The position numbers and the translations under genes were made by a program. 64,000 nucleotides of DNA from Diadema setosum (Eukaryota > Echinodermata > Echinoidea > Diadematoida > Diadematidae), in NCBI RefSeq assembly GCF_964275005.1, contig NC_092701.1, positions 6,988,715-7,052,714 on the forward strand, given 5' to 3'. This document shows positions 1 through 11,427 of the stretch, one piece after another; the stretch's first letter is position 1, and every line of letters starts with the position of its first letter. The notes below the pieces were generated by a model, which worked only from the letters and a program-made list of their open reading frames with translations, had not been told where the DNA came from and searched no databases.

Positions 1-119
1 GTGTGATGTACGCGCTGTGAAAGTTTTGCTCGCCGTGGTAGACCTACATCCAAGCAGTACATGTACGTATGTAAACGAGTGAGAGTGCGAAAAAGAAAAC
101 AATACGAAACAAAAAAAAA

Positions 120-335
120 TCTGACCAGGAGGAGAGGGGGAGAGAGAGAATCATAAGGAAAGAGATAAAAAAAAAAGCAATGAATATTCTGTGATATCTC
201 ATCAAACCTGCACAAAAGTGATCATCATATTCAGGGTACATTCCATGGAAGACCAATTATTGGTGTATGATGGGGGTGTATATAATGGGCTACACTGACC
301 GAATATTATACATACATATATATATATATATATTA

Positions 336-378
<43 letters not shown>

Positions 379-733
379 GTTGGAGTGATTTTTAAAGGGA
401 TGGTAGGGGCGCTGAGCATACTCCCAAAGAATTACATTTAGATGATCATTTTTCGCCTTTGTAAATTGTAGGCCTACACGTTTGCGTTTACTGATATGTG
501 GGGGGGGGGGGGGACTGAAGGTGAAGCCAATCCTCCCCCCCCCCCCCCACCATATTGAAACGCATAACGACACAATAGGCCTACACATGACGAGTAATCC
601 AACAGAATGTAAGTATGTAATGTAACACTTTTTCCATCTCCGTTGATTGATAATTCAGATATTGACAGGAAAGATTGAAGGGAAAAGGAGTGGAGAAGAA
701 GAAGAGCATGGATGGAAAGCTTGAAGGGAGAGT
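120..733. other. Extra block in the left arm, with AT repeat and G/C-run hairpin
   Basis: The right arm lacks this block, so it is either an insertion here or a deletion there. It contains a long TA repeat (about 310-375) and a stem-loop at about 466-590 in which a run of 14 G faces a run of about 15 C. The stem is extended by TAGGCCTAC and GTTTGCG against their complements. No gene is seen. The G/C runs may be partly sequencing-limited. Confidence 0.6.
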
Positions 734-1029
734 AGTTGAAAGTTATGGAATAGGCTATAGCTGGTACATATGCATGTACACACCTGTACATGTATCAGAG
801 AGTTGTGAAATAACATGATCGCTTAAATCTAATGACACCTGAATGGAACAAACATCATATATACATTGGAAAATGTTTGCCTTTTTTTTTCTCATTTTAA
901 AATTAATACATTGTATCAAAAGTAATGTATTTGTCTTTCAGACCCTCCTCACTCTCTTCTTTCCAAAACGTCTCTCTTCTCCCGTCTCTCCATACATCAT
1001 AGTATTTGTTCCAAATACAAGCTCTCTCC

Positions 1030-1489
1030 ATCTCTCTTGACTCCCTCTCATATCACATGATTTCTGTTTCTAAGACCCCCTCTATTGTATGTGCATGTAT
1101 TAACTTTATTTCTCAGACCCCAACCCCCTGTTATATCTGTTGCTATTAAAGGCCCCCAAATCTATCTTCATACTGATGGTATATTATTTTGTTTCTCAAA
1201 CCTGTCCCTCTTTTCTTCATACTAGTTTGAAAGACTCACTCTGCCGATATTCATTTCCCGACCTCTCTCGGACCCCCTCCTTTTTCAAATGCATGACTCG
1301 TACATTCCTTCCTCGATCACTGCTTGAATTAGCCTATATATATATCATACAATTTATTTGTTTCTCATACTCTCTCTGTCTCTCCCATTCTCTCTTTCTG
1401 ATTCTTAAACTTTACAATGTTTGTTTACAAGACCACTTACTTTCTATATACATTGATCAGTTTGTCTAGAAACATGTACAGTCACATGT
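1030..1489. repeat. Perfectly identical tract of the inverted repeat, left member
   Basis: All 460 bases equal the reverse complement of 8033-8492, while the flanking arm sequence differs by several percent. The tract is pyrimidine-rich (runs of TCTC and CCCC). A 109-codon open frame at 1140-1469 exists in both members, but its composition looks like translated low-complexity DNA and I do not call it a gene. Confidence 0.9.
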
Positions 1490-2246
1490 TATCTAGGAAA
1501 ATTACACCACTGTTGCATGAAGTCATTATGCACTTTATTCACTTCTTTATGTTCAAGCACTTTTTTTCATGAAGGTATACTACAGATGTAATCGGATCCT
1601 CCAATATCCAAGAAGTATTGTGATACAAACTAGAACTATCACTCAATGTGATTAATATCCCCAAAACTAAACACTGAGGCAGTTAGCTCAGTAGGCAATG
1701 ATCACTTTATATATATGCTTTTCTTTAAAAAAAAAAATACTATGACAATGTATTGTTCAACATTGAATAAAATTAACAATAATGTGTTATTTTGCTCACT
1801 GATAGTCACATGTTCCATATCTCAAGTCAAGTGCTCAAAACTTGAGTGAGTAAAGTCAGTAAATCAGCAATTTCTATGATTTTCATTAAGAATACTGTTA
1901 CCATGTCAACACAATGTTTGACATTAAGAAAAAATGAAGTTTGCACAACTAAATGTCATAGCTGTCACATGTGCCAAATTTCAAGTCAAATGCTCAAAAT
2001 CCGAGAGAGTTAGGTGAATTCACAATATCATTGCATAAGATTTTCATCCAAAATATGCTGTCACCATGTGTAGAGCCCACTAATGTCAACAATAATCGAC
2101 CAGTAGAGTCATAACAACCACTAATGTGACTGCCGTATCTTCAAGCTATATGCTTACTTGACGACAGTCTTCTGCATTTATACACTCCGTTAATTCAGTC
2201 AGTGATTTTCTTTAATCTGTCGATACACGTATATCTCAATTTTATA

Positions 2247-4548
2247 TTCATTTCATTTCATTTCATTTTCATTTCATTTCATTTATTTCATTCCTTCTTT
2301 CTTTTTCGTCAAACATAACACGAAATGAATCAGAAGATATAACATAGGCATGTATTCGACTTTACATGGTAGATAATGGTTAACAAATAGGAAATTATAC
2401 ATGCATACCGGCAGAATACAAAGTTATGTCTGGAGGGGGAAAAAAAGAAAGAACTGAGAGGTTCACTGAAAAGCATGCTTGTAAATTGTGAACCACTCAA
2501 AGGATTCTTGTGAATACATTAAACTTTTTTTTTTCTTTTCTTTTTTTTTTTTTTTTTTACAAAGACAGGAGAGAACAAGACAGGACAGAACAAGACAATA
2601 GAAACACAACGACATTACATGACTTTACAGTAGGGTCTACCATGACAGTAATAAAACACAAAAGAATAATGGAAAGGAAGGAGAGAAAGAAAAAGGAAAT
2701 GAAAGGAAAAGCCAACACGCTGAACATCGGGATCGTAAGAGGGAATTGAGGTGTTTCAGCTCAGTCAGCCGAGCAAAGTGTATACAAATAAGATAATGTT
2801 AAAAATATACAATGATGAAATCAATGATTGACGATGAACCCTTAGGCTGTAAAGACCAGCTAAGTAATGAATCGTATATATCTTAATATGAGTTCAACAA
2901 AAAATATTTTAACTTACGCTTAAACGAATTCAGAGATAAAGAATTTTTTATATCACAACTTAAAGAATTCCAAAATCTAGGGCCAGTGTATATAAATGTA
3001 TTTTGAGCCAATAATGTTCTCAGAAGGGGTAAATGAAACTCATTTGATCGCCTGGTGGGATAATTATGAAAATATTGATTTCGGGGAAACATTGAATCAA
3101 CTAGTTCAGCACTTTCCCTTGATCTTTGACCTTTTGACCTTTGAGGCAAAAACAAAAGAAAAAAAAAAAACTTTCCAGAGAATCTCTATTAGGTTATATA
3201 TGCATACACCAAGTGGAAAAAAAAATAATCCTGCTAGCATTGCATAAACAAGGGGGAAATAGTAAAATTTTGAAGTGTTGCCCTTGACCTTTGACCCCTG
3301 ACCTTTGACCCCATGAACCCTAAATTCTCTAGATAATCACTGCCAGTCAGTACATGTAAATATACTATTTTCCATGAAGATACCTTGAACAATTTCCAAG
3401 GTACAAAGAAAAAAAGGTGAAGTTTTAATGTTTTACTTGACCTTTTGACCTTTGACCTTTGACCTCATGACCCAAACTTTCACCAGAGAATTTTAATCGG
3501 GTAATACATGTATACAGTAAGTTTCAAGAAAATATCTTCAGGCATTGCATAGATATGGTGGAAATAGTGAAATTTTATGTATTTGACCTTGACCTTTTGA
3601 CCTTTGACCTTGAGCATGTGCACCCAAAAGTTGATAGGCACAACCTCACCCCATAATACACATACATGCCAAGTTTCATTAGGATACCTCAAAAGGTTTT
3701 GATAATTACCCTGTCCACAAAACTCATTACGGACGGACGGAAGGACGGAAGGACGGACGGACGGAAGGACGGACGGACGGACGGACGGACAACCCGAAAA
3801 CATAATGCCTCCGGCACCACTTCGTGGCGGAGGCATAGAAATGCTGGGAAGTGCATTTGTGTTATAATTAAACATAAACTGACCCAGCTGTAAGAAAAAC
3901 AAATCTTTGATTTTTTAAATCTTCTAACAAATAATGGATCTGCATGGGAACGTGGAGAAACGCCACAAATAATACGAAGTGGTTTTTTTTTTTTTTTTGT
4001 AATAGCAATAATCTATCTAATAAAGTTTGATGGGCACTATAACCCCGTGCTAAGATATAAGGTAATATTAATGAAAAATACAACGTCAGCAAAGAAGACA
4101 ACGGGATATGAGATTTAAGTCTATTAATAATACCAATATTACGCGAAATTATTTTACAAATATTAATAATATGAGGCTTCCACGAAAGTTTATCGTCCAC
4201 TGTAATACCGAAAAACTTTGTATGAGATACACGCTCTAAGTGAACGTCATCAAAGATGATATCTGTGGGTAAAACTTCTATAGACTTACTGAATAACATA
4301 TAGTTAGTTTTCTGAAGATTCAGTGATAATTTGTTGGCTCTTATCCATTGGGTCACTTTTTTTTAAATTCGGAATTAACAGTGGAGTGATTGGATTTTGG
4401 TGGGAGAAGAAAATATTTGAATCATCGGTAAAAAGTATAAAAGAAAGTATGTCGGATGATCTACAAAAATCATTTATGTAAATGATGAAAGTAAAGGTCC
4501 TAATATACTACCCTGAGGGACGCCACATTTAATAACTTCAAGACTAGA
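2247..4548 (-). mobile_element. CR1/Jockey-group LINE, 3' part, 5'-truncated
   Basis: Minus-strand reading at 4356-3868 shows the late reverse-transcriptase region: NKLSLNLQKTNYMLF, then a DDKLSWKPH block and a PYILARG block. After a gap caused by another insertion, 3080-2883 continues with HNYPTRRSNEFHLPLL and FWNSLSCDIKNS and ends at a stop, the usual C-terminus of CR1/Jockey-type LINEs. The 3' end is a run of ATTTC repeats (2247-2290). The other arm of the inverted repeat preserves the empty site, so the insertion borders are well placed. The endonuclease domain is absent. Clade assignment within CR1/L2/Crack/Jockey is uncertain. Confidence 0.8.
3081..3838. mobile_element. Non-autonomous element with CCTCCGCC hairpin, inserted in the LINE
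   Basis: It splits the LINE reading frame between LPS and FHNYPTRR. At its right end a hairpin (CCTCCGCC/GGCGGAGG around CACGAAGTGG) is followed inward by a GGAC tetranucleotide tract (3723-3790) and then repeated TGACCTTTGACC blocks (3114-3610). The same design recurs at 59668-61020. No coding capacity is evident and its superfamily is unknown to me. Confidence 0.75.
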
Positions 4549-4605
4549 TTCGGATGTACACACTGCATGTTTCATTCTCTTGTAAACAAAAAGAAATGAC
4601 TGTAT

Positions 4606-5785
4606 TTAATGTTTTTTTTTGTTTTGTTTTAAAGAATATTTTATTCTTCATCAATGGAAACATAATATACAAATAAATTGATACAAAAATCTCCGGACCA
4701 ATTTTATAGTCCTTTTCAGCAATGGATGCAACACTGATACCAAAACTTTACATCGGTTTAACATGTTTTGATACACTCTGGTACATTTTTTTCACAATAA
4801 CTATATACAATTCATATAAACATCTCTTCTTTTCTAGTTTTACATTACTAATTCCTCAATCTCTTAACAATTTTTTCTTTCATTACATAATAAATTCTAT
4901 TAACTGAATCACTTACCCCAAAAATATTTCTTTTCAGCTTTCATACAATCCAACCTAAAATTTCAATATCCATTGATTGAAGTTTTTTTGTTAAAAAACA
5001 AAACAAAAACAACCCCCCTCGCCACCCCCTCTACTCAATACCCCCGTCCATTCTCCCTCTTACTACCCCACCCCATCCCCCCTCCCCCTTCCAGAACCCC
5101 CATCACAACAAAACCTCAAAAGCAACTGAAACCTATGTGTCCTGACTTACATTATTAATACGAGTGCGTGGAAAAGGCATTTCTGGTGGATGTGCGGCAG
5201 ACCATACTCTGTTAAATAAACGCAAAGCAAATTCTCAATTCTTTTTCCAGTTTTCCCACTTTTGTAAATGCATTGACAACGTATTACGTATAACTGCTAA
5301 TTTTTCTTCTTCTAACCTATCCTGCTCTATAGACCTTTTAATGAAATATTCCGTTGGGGGTGTCTTATTTTTCCTTCCTAAAAAAAGCAATTTCTTCACC
5401 AAAATTATAACATGGTCAACTGAGCTTTTCCTTTATCTGGTAGCTCTATACCAAAAAGGATCTCTTCCCAACTCAACTGTTGCAAATCAACATATTCAAA
5501 GAAAGTACTACATTTTCCCCAAACTTTCCTAGCAAAATCACATGTATGAAATATATGTTTATACGTCTCTTCCTCATTATGACAAAAAGAACATAAATTA
5601 TCATTTACGAACTTAAACTGAAATAATTGATGATTTGTGTACACTATTCCATGCAATAATCTATATTGGAAATCCCTCAAAGCAGAACTCAAAGTGCTAC
5701 TTCTTATCCTACTAAAAATACATTTTATATCTCTATTAGAAAAATCACAAAAATATAAATTTCTCATTTTTTCTTTCACCGAAGA
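4606..5785 (-). mobile_element. Tx1/L1-type LINE, 3' end, 5'-truncated
   Basis: Minus-strand reading at 5836-5405 gives FQYRLLHGIVYTNHQLF followed by CSFCHNEEETYKHIFHTC, the zinc-knuckle-like zf-RVT region found after the reverse transcriptase in Tx1/L1-group LINEs. A further segment at about 5370-5170 gives the usual C-terminal tail. A T-rich run at about 4608-4632 is the A-rich 3' tail read on the + strand. Only the last ~1.2 kb is present, typical of 5' truncation. The opposite arm of the inverted repeat shows the uninterrupted target. Confidence 0.75.
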
Positions 5786-5849
5786 ATCATCATTTGTAAT
5801 ATCATGATCGATGCAGAAAATTCTTAATAAATTCATTTCAATTTGGATC

Positions 5850-7110
5850 GTGTAATGTCATAACAACCACTATAATATCATCATAACACGTCGACGACAA
5901 ATGTCATAATGGCCATAACACTAATGTCATAACACGTCGACGACAACTATCAAAATCGGATTAACCACAAATGTCATAACACGTCGACGACAAAATTTAA
6001 AATCGAATTAATCACAAAATGTCATAACGCGTCAACCACAAATGTCAAATTTTTAAAACTTACTGCAAATGTCATAACGCGTCATAGGGGAGGATCCAGG
6101 AATTCCGTAAAGGCGGCGCGCTGCCTTTACAAAATCAAAGACTGGCGTGACCCCCCCCCCCCCTTTTCTTCTTTTTATTTCTGTTGTTTTAACAAAATAT
6201 AGAGAGGGGGCACAAGAGAGGGAAGCGCCCCCTCTCGATAATGTCAAAATCGGATTAACCACAAATGTTATAACACCTCGACCAGGGCTCAGTTTTATGA
6301 AGAGTTAAAATTGATTTTATAGTTGATTTCAACGACAAGTCTATGGGAGCCTGTGTGGTAAGGAAATTTAAAATCGATTTTATCTTTTGATAAAACGGGG
6401 CCCAGAAATATCAAAATTTCCAAATCTACTGCAAATGTCATAACGTGTCACAGGGGAAGATCCAGGAATTCCATAAAGGGGAGGCGCCTTATACAAAATC
6501 AAAAGCTGGCGCAACCAGCTTCATTTTATTTCATTTTATTTCTTTTTGTTATAACAAAAATGTATAGAGACGGAGGGGGCGCCGCGCCGCCCCTCTACAA
6601 AAGTACAAGCTGGCGCACCCCCCCCCCTCCCCCGCCCCCATTTTTTTTGTTTTTTTGTTTTTACTTCTGTTGTTTTAACAAAAATAGAAAGGGGCACCAG
6701 AGGGGGATGCGCTCCCTCTCGATTCGCTATTGCATCATCCACAAATGTCAAAACTCATTGCTTGCATTTCAGGGGCGGATCCAGGAATTCCGTAAAGGGG
6801 AGACACCTTTCAAAATAAAAGGCTGGCGCAACCCCATCCCCTTATTTTTTTTTCGTTTTATTTCTTTTGTTTAAAAAAAAAGAAAGAGAAAGAAAATGAA
6901 GGAGGGGTTACTTTTGTAAAGGCGCCTCCCCTTTACGGAAGTCCTGGATCCTCCCCTGTGACGCGTTATGACATTTGCAGTAAATTTGGAAATTTTGACA
7001 TTTGTGGTCGACGTGTTATGACATTTGTGGTTAATCCGATTTTGACATTTGTCGTCGACATGTTATGACATTAGTGGTCATTACGACATTTTGTCGTCGA
7101 CGTGTTATGA
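5850..7110. repeat. Repeated centre of the inverted repeat (GTCATAAC/GTCGAC units)
   Basis: Short units built on ATGTCATAACACGTCGACGA alternate with AAATCGGATTAACCACA. Three longer copies (about 6061-6240, 6430-6600 and 6770-6960) each carry AGGATCCAGGAATTCCGTAA next to a poly-C or C-rich stretch and GGCGCC. The third copy is itself a hairpin around about 6870. The GGGGCGGATCCAGG motif resembles the terminal repeat of some DNA transposons; the superfamily is not assigned. Confidence 0.75.
6286..6411. mobile_element. Small MITE-like hairpin element
   Basis: The left end GGGCTCAGTTTTATGAA mirrors the right end TTGATAAAACGGGGCCC, with AAAATTGATTTTA and AAAATCGATTTTA inside. At about 126 bp it is a compact non-coding fold-back element within the centre of the larger inverted repeat. 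Confidence 0.6.
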
Positions 7111-8032
7111 CATTGCACGATCCAAATTCAAATGAATTTATGAAGAATTTTCTGCATCGATCATGATATTATAAAAATGAAATACAGTCATTTCTTTTTG
7201 TTTACGAGACAATGGAACATGCAGTGTGTACATCCAAATATAAAACTGAGATATACGTGTACAGATTAAAGAAAAGACTAAGAGAACACATCGATTGGGA
7301 ACCACTCGGAATAAAGAAAATCAAATGATCTGACTGAATTATGGCACATGTATTGGGAGTGTAAATTCAGAAGACTGTCGTCAAATAAGCATATAGCTGC
7401 GACAACCACATTAGTGGTTGTTATGACATTAGTGGTCGATTATTGTTGACATTAGTGAGCTCTAACATGGTGACAGCATATTTTGAAGAAAATCATACAA
7501 TGATATTGTGAATTCACCTAATTCCCTCAGCTTTTGAGCATCTGACTTGAAATTTGGCACATGTGACAGCTATAGTTTTGCAAACTTCATTTTTTCTTAA
7601 TGTCAAACATTGTGTTGCCATGGTAATATTATTTTCATGAAAATCATAGAAATTGCTGATTTGTTTACTTTACTCACTCAGGTTTTGAGCACTTGACTTG
7701 AGATATGGCACATTATTGTGAGTGAGCAAAATAACACATTACTGTACTGTTAATTTCATTCAATGTTGAACAATACATTGTCATGGTATTTTTTTTTTCC
7801 CAGGAAAAGCATACTTGCAGTAATCATTGCTAGTTGAGCTAACTGCCTCAGTGTCTAGTTGGGGGTATTATTAATCACATTAGGTGATACTTCTAGTTTG
7901 TATTGCAGTACTTCTTGGATATTGGAGGATCAGATTACATCTGTACCTTCATGAAAAAAAAAGTGCTTGAATATAAAGAAGTGCATAAAGTGCATAATGA
8001 CTTCATGCAATAGTGGTGTAATTTTCCTTCAT

Positions 8033-8492
8033 ACATGTGACTGTACATGTTTCTAGACAAACTGATCAATGTATATAGAAAGTAAGTGGTCTTGTAAACA
8101 AACATTGTAAAGTTTAAGAATCAGAAAGAGAGAATGGGAGAGACAGAGAGAGTATGAGAAACAAATAAATTGTATGATATATATATAGGCTAATTCAAGC
8201 AGTGATCGAGGAAGGAATGTACGAGTCATGCATTTGAAAAAGGAGGGGGTCCGAGAGAGGTCGGGAAATGAATATCGGCAGAGTGAGTCTTTCAAACTAG
8301 TATGAAGAAAAGAGGGACAGGTTTGAGAAACAAAATAATATACCATCAGTATGAAGATAGATTTGGGGGCCTTTAATAGCAACAGATATAACAGGGGGTT
8401 GGGGTCTGAGAAATAAAGTTAATACATGCACATACAATAGAGGGGGTCTTAGAAACAGAAATCATGTGATATGAGAGGGAGTCAAGAGAGAT
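8033..8492. repeat. Perfectly identical tract of the inverted repeat, right member
   Basis: This is the partner of 1030-1489. Identity stops abruptly on both sides: a C/T difference at the outer side and an indel-rich stretch at the inner side. Confidence 0.9.
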
Positions 8493-9061
8493 AGAGAGAG
8501 CTTGTATTTGGAACAAATACTATGATGTATGGAGAGACGGGAGAAGAGAGACGTTTTGGAAATAAGAGGGTGAGGGGGGTCTGAAAGACAAATACAGTAC
8601 TTTTGATACAATGTATTAATTTTAAAATGAGAAAAATGGCAAGCATGAATTTTCAATGCATTTCATTCCCTTCAGGTGTCATTAGATTATGCGATCATGC
8701 TATTTCAGAACTCTCTGATACATGTACATGCACATGTACCAGCCTATTCCATAACTTTCAAATTTTTTGTTTTGTATTGTCTTGTTTTTCGCACTCTCAC
8801 TCGTTTACATAGTACAATGTACGTACATGGACTTGTTGGATGCAGGTCTATACCACGGCAAGCAAAACTTTCACAGCGCGTACAAACACTCACTGATGCA
8901 CGTGTACGAATCGAATCGGCGCGAGCGGAAGGCACTGTACAAGTAAAAGTAACCCACAGAACTCTTCGTACCCGAGCGGAGTAAGCATAGACGCATCACA
9001 AGCGGTTTCATTGAATTAAATTGCGAAAAGCCACAGGCTTGCGTGTAAATAAAAAATACGC

Positions 9062-10816
9062 GCCCAGCCGAGACCTTGTCCAATCAGAGCACGCTGTGCA
9101 GGCCCTGATTCGGATGGCCAATGAGAAGCCGGGACAGATCACGCTAGTGGCTATTGGACCACTGACTAACTTGGCTCTTGCCATTAGACTCGACCCTACC
9201 TTCACAAGCAAACTGAAGGAGTTAGTCATCATGGGTGGGAATATTGAGGGTACGTCGTCCGCTTTTTGTAACGCCTGGCAAATGTAATCACTATGTGAGT
9301 AGAATATAAGGAGTATACACCATGTAGGTCAGTAAATCAGAAGTTAGTTTCATTAAAGATTTACTGGAGTGGTATAGTTTTAAATTCCTCGTACGCTCTT
9401 TCATTTTTTTTTGAATAAGTGGTTTATCTAATGAATATCGGTTTTGAAATGGCCGAGATATTCAAAACACGAAGTGGTGCTATGCAAACGTTGGGTCCAA
9501 CATTTTTACCACGACCACTTTGTTTTGAATATCTCAACCGATTGTCTTCAAACTTTGAATTCCTCCTAGAATTGTTTATGGTCTTTCATATTTCATAAGT
9601 GTGTATAGAATACACTACACTTTCTCATCTCACCATGAAAAAAACAATCTGAGGTCCCATCTCAGGCAAAACTACACCATCCCTGTAAATCATCTACTTA
9701 GTCGACCAACTGCATTTTGAACACGAGTATGTGGTCTTAACTCTCTAACAAGAAGAAACAGGGAAAGTAGTTCCAGAGTATTCATATAATAATATGTAAA
9801 CCCTCTTGCATTGTACATGTTTCCCCATACCCATATCATTACGATTACTGTGTGATAATTAAATATTGATCCTCTTTTTACTAATATGCTAGTTGTTGAG
9901 CAAATCGGTACAGTAGATTTTCGTGCTTTGTTCATTATACACTGTAAAAACATCGGTGTCAGATTTAACACCACGGGTGTTAAATCTAACACCGATCAAA
10001 CTTCAATAAAGGACCACACCCACAGGTGTTAAAAATGCACTGTGATGGTGTTGAAAAGTGTTCACCTGACACTTCGTGGTGTTAATTTGACACTGTACTG
10101 GTGTTAATTCAAAAATGACACCACATGGTGTTGATTTGATATTTGCTGGTGTTGATATCAATGGTTTAACACCCGTCCAGCTTCAATAAGGGACCGCACC
10201 AGCTGGTGTTACTTTGGTGTAAATTTATTTTCACATTTTTTCAAAAATCTAGTATTTTAATGTAAAATTCTTGATCGTCTTGTTTAAATTAAAAATCAAC
10301 AAGAAGTGCAGTTACTAAGAAACTCTTCAAAAACAGTTAAAAATTTGGAAATTACACCCGTAGGTGTTAATTTAACACCATAAATAAGCACCGAAAATTT
10401 AACACCAGCTCGGTGTTCACTATTTAACACCGGACTTTTTGCAGTGTACATATTCATGGAAATTCAATCATTCATAATTCGTACAGTGCTGCAAAGTAAC
10501 ATCAGACATCTCTTGCAACGCAGTAGAACACAGACATAATTTCTTTGCGCTCAACGACTTAAATGATTTAATTTCATTGTCAAATTATAATGAAAGAGAT
10601 TCGATGATTGAATGATGATAGTATACTCTTGCATCCTAAAATATTTCAAAACGTGATGCTCAAGTGACAATTGTGAAAGTGATAATAATTACTAATGGTT
10701 ATGATATAGGCCTAGGATAAATAACGATGCTGATGACATTTTTATGATTATTCACTGTACTATCATTAACAGTCGCATAATCATATAATTATTTATTATT
10801 TTGATATCATTCATTA

Positions 10817-10868
<52 letters not shown>

Positions 10869-10953
10869 CAACTGATTGACAAATTGCCCTACATCGACGT
10901 AAATTTGTCAATCAGTTGCAATGAAAACATCTCGACGGAAGAATTTCATGAAT

Positions 10954-10990
<37 letters not shown>

Positions 10991-11372
10991 TATAAGAAGA
11001 ATGAGTCTCAAATACGCCATCTGTAGATCCAACAAGAAGGTTTGTATTCACAAAATTTTCAACCCGCCTCGGGCCTTTGTCAGTGTAGTGTATACTAGGA
11101 CAAAAACTTATCATTGTCCTAGTATATATTTGTTTGCAAAAACCGATAAGTCCATTTTTGAAGATTTGGAAGTACGGTCTCTGTCATAAAGTACAAAATG
11201 ATACCTTTTAAATGATATATTGGTCACTACATATAAAGGTATATTTCTAAAGTTATGGTCAAAAGAAGCAATAATTTCCTTATTATTCTCTTTACTTTTC
11301 TTTACCTTTAATCGCAAATATCTCCATTTGACAAATATGGACTTATCGGTTTTTGCAAACAAACTCTTCATG

Positions 11373-11427
<55 letters not shown>

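Larger units (their letters stand above)
1..8890. repeat. Large inverted repeat (two ~2-kb arms plus repeated centre)
   Basis: Positions 1-2246, 4549-4605 and 5786-6110 read as the reverse complement of the block from about 8890 down to 6930, in the same order. The right arm is continuous. The left arm is interrupted by two LINEs (2247-4548 and 4606-5785) and differs by about 610 extra bases (120-733). Most of the arms match at about 90 percent by eye, but 1030-1489 against 8033-8492 is identical. The left arm runs off the window start, so the repeat may extend further. It could be a fold-back element or a segmental inverted duplication; no transposase is visible. Confidence 0.9.

Noticed and set aside
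202-588. Open frames across the G-run/C-run hairpin
   Set aside because: They read through TA repeats and homopolymers; both strands are open because of the inverted structure.
1140-1469. 109-codon open frame present identically in both arms (also 8053-8382)
   Set aside because: Its conservation follows from DNA identity of the tract. The composition is pyrimidine-run translation without domain or coding signature.
1680-1715. tRNA-like A box (TTAGCTCAGTAGG)
   Set aside because: No B box or cloverleaf at the right distance, and the right arm copy has lost the motif.
3720-3795. CRISPR-like or minisatellite array of GGAC units
   Set aside because: Units are four bases without spacers, inside a eukaryotic mobile element.
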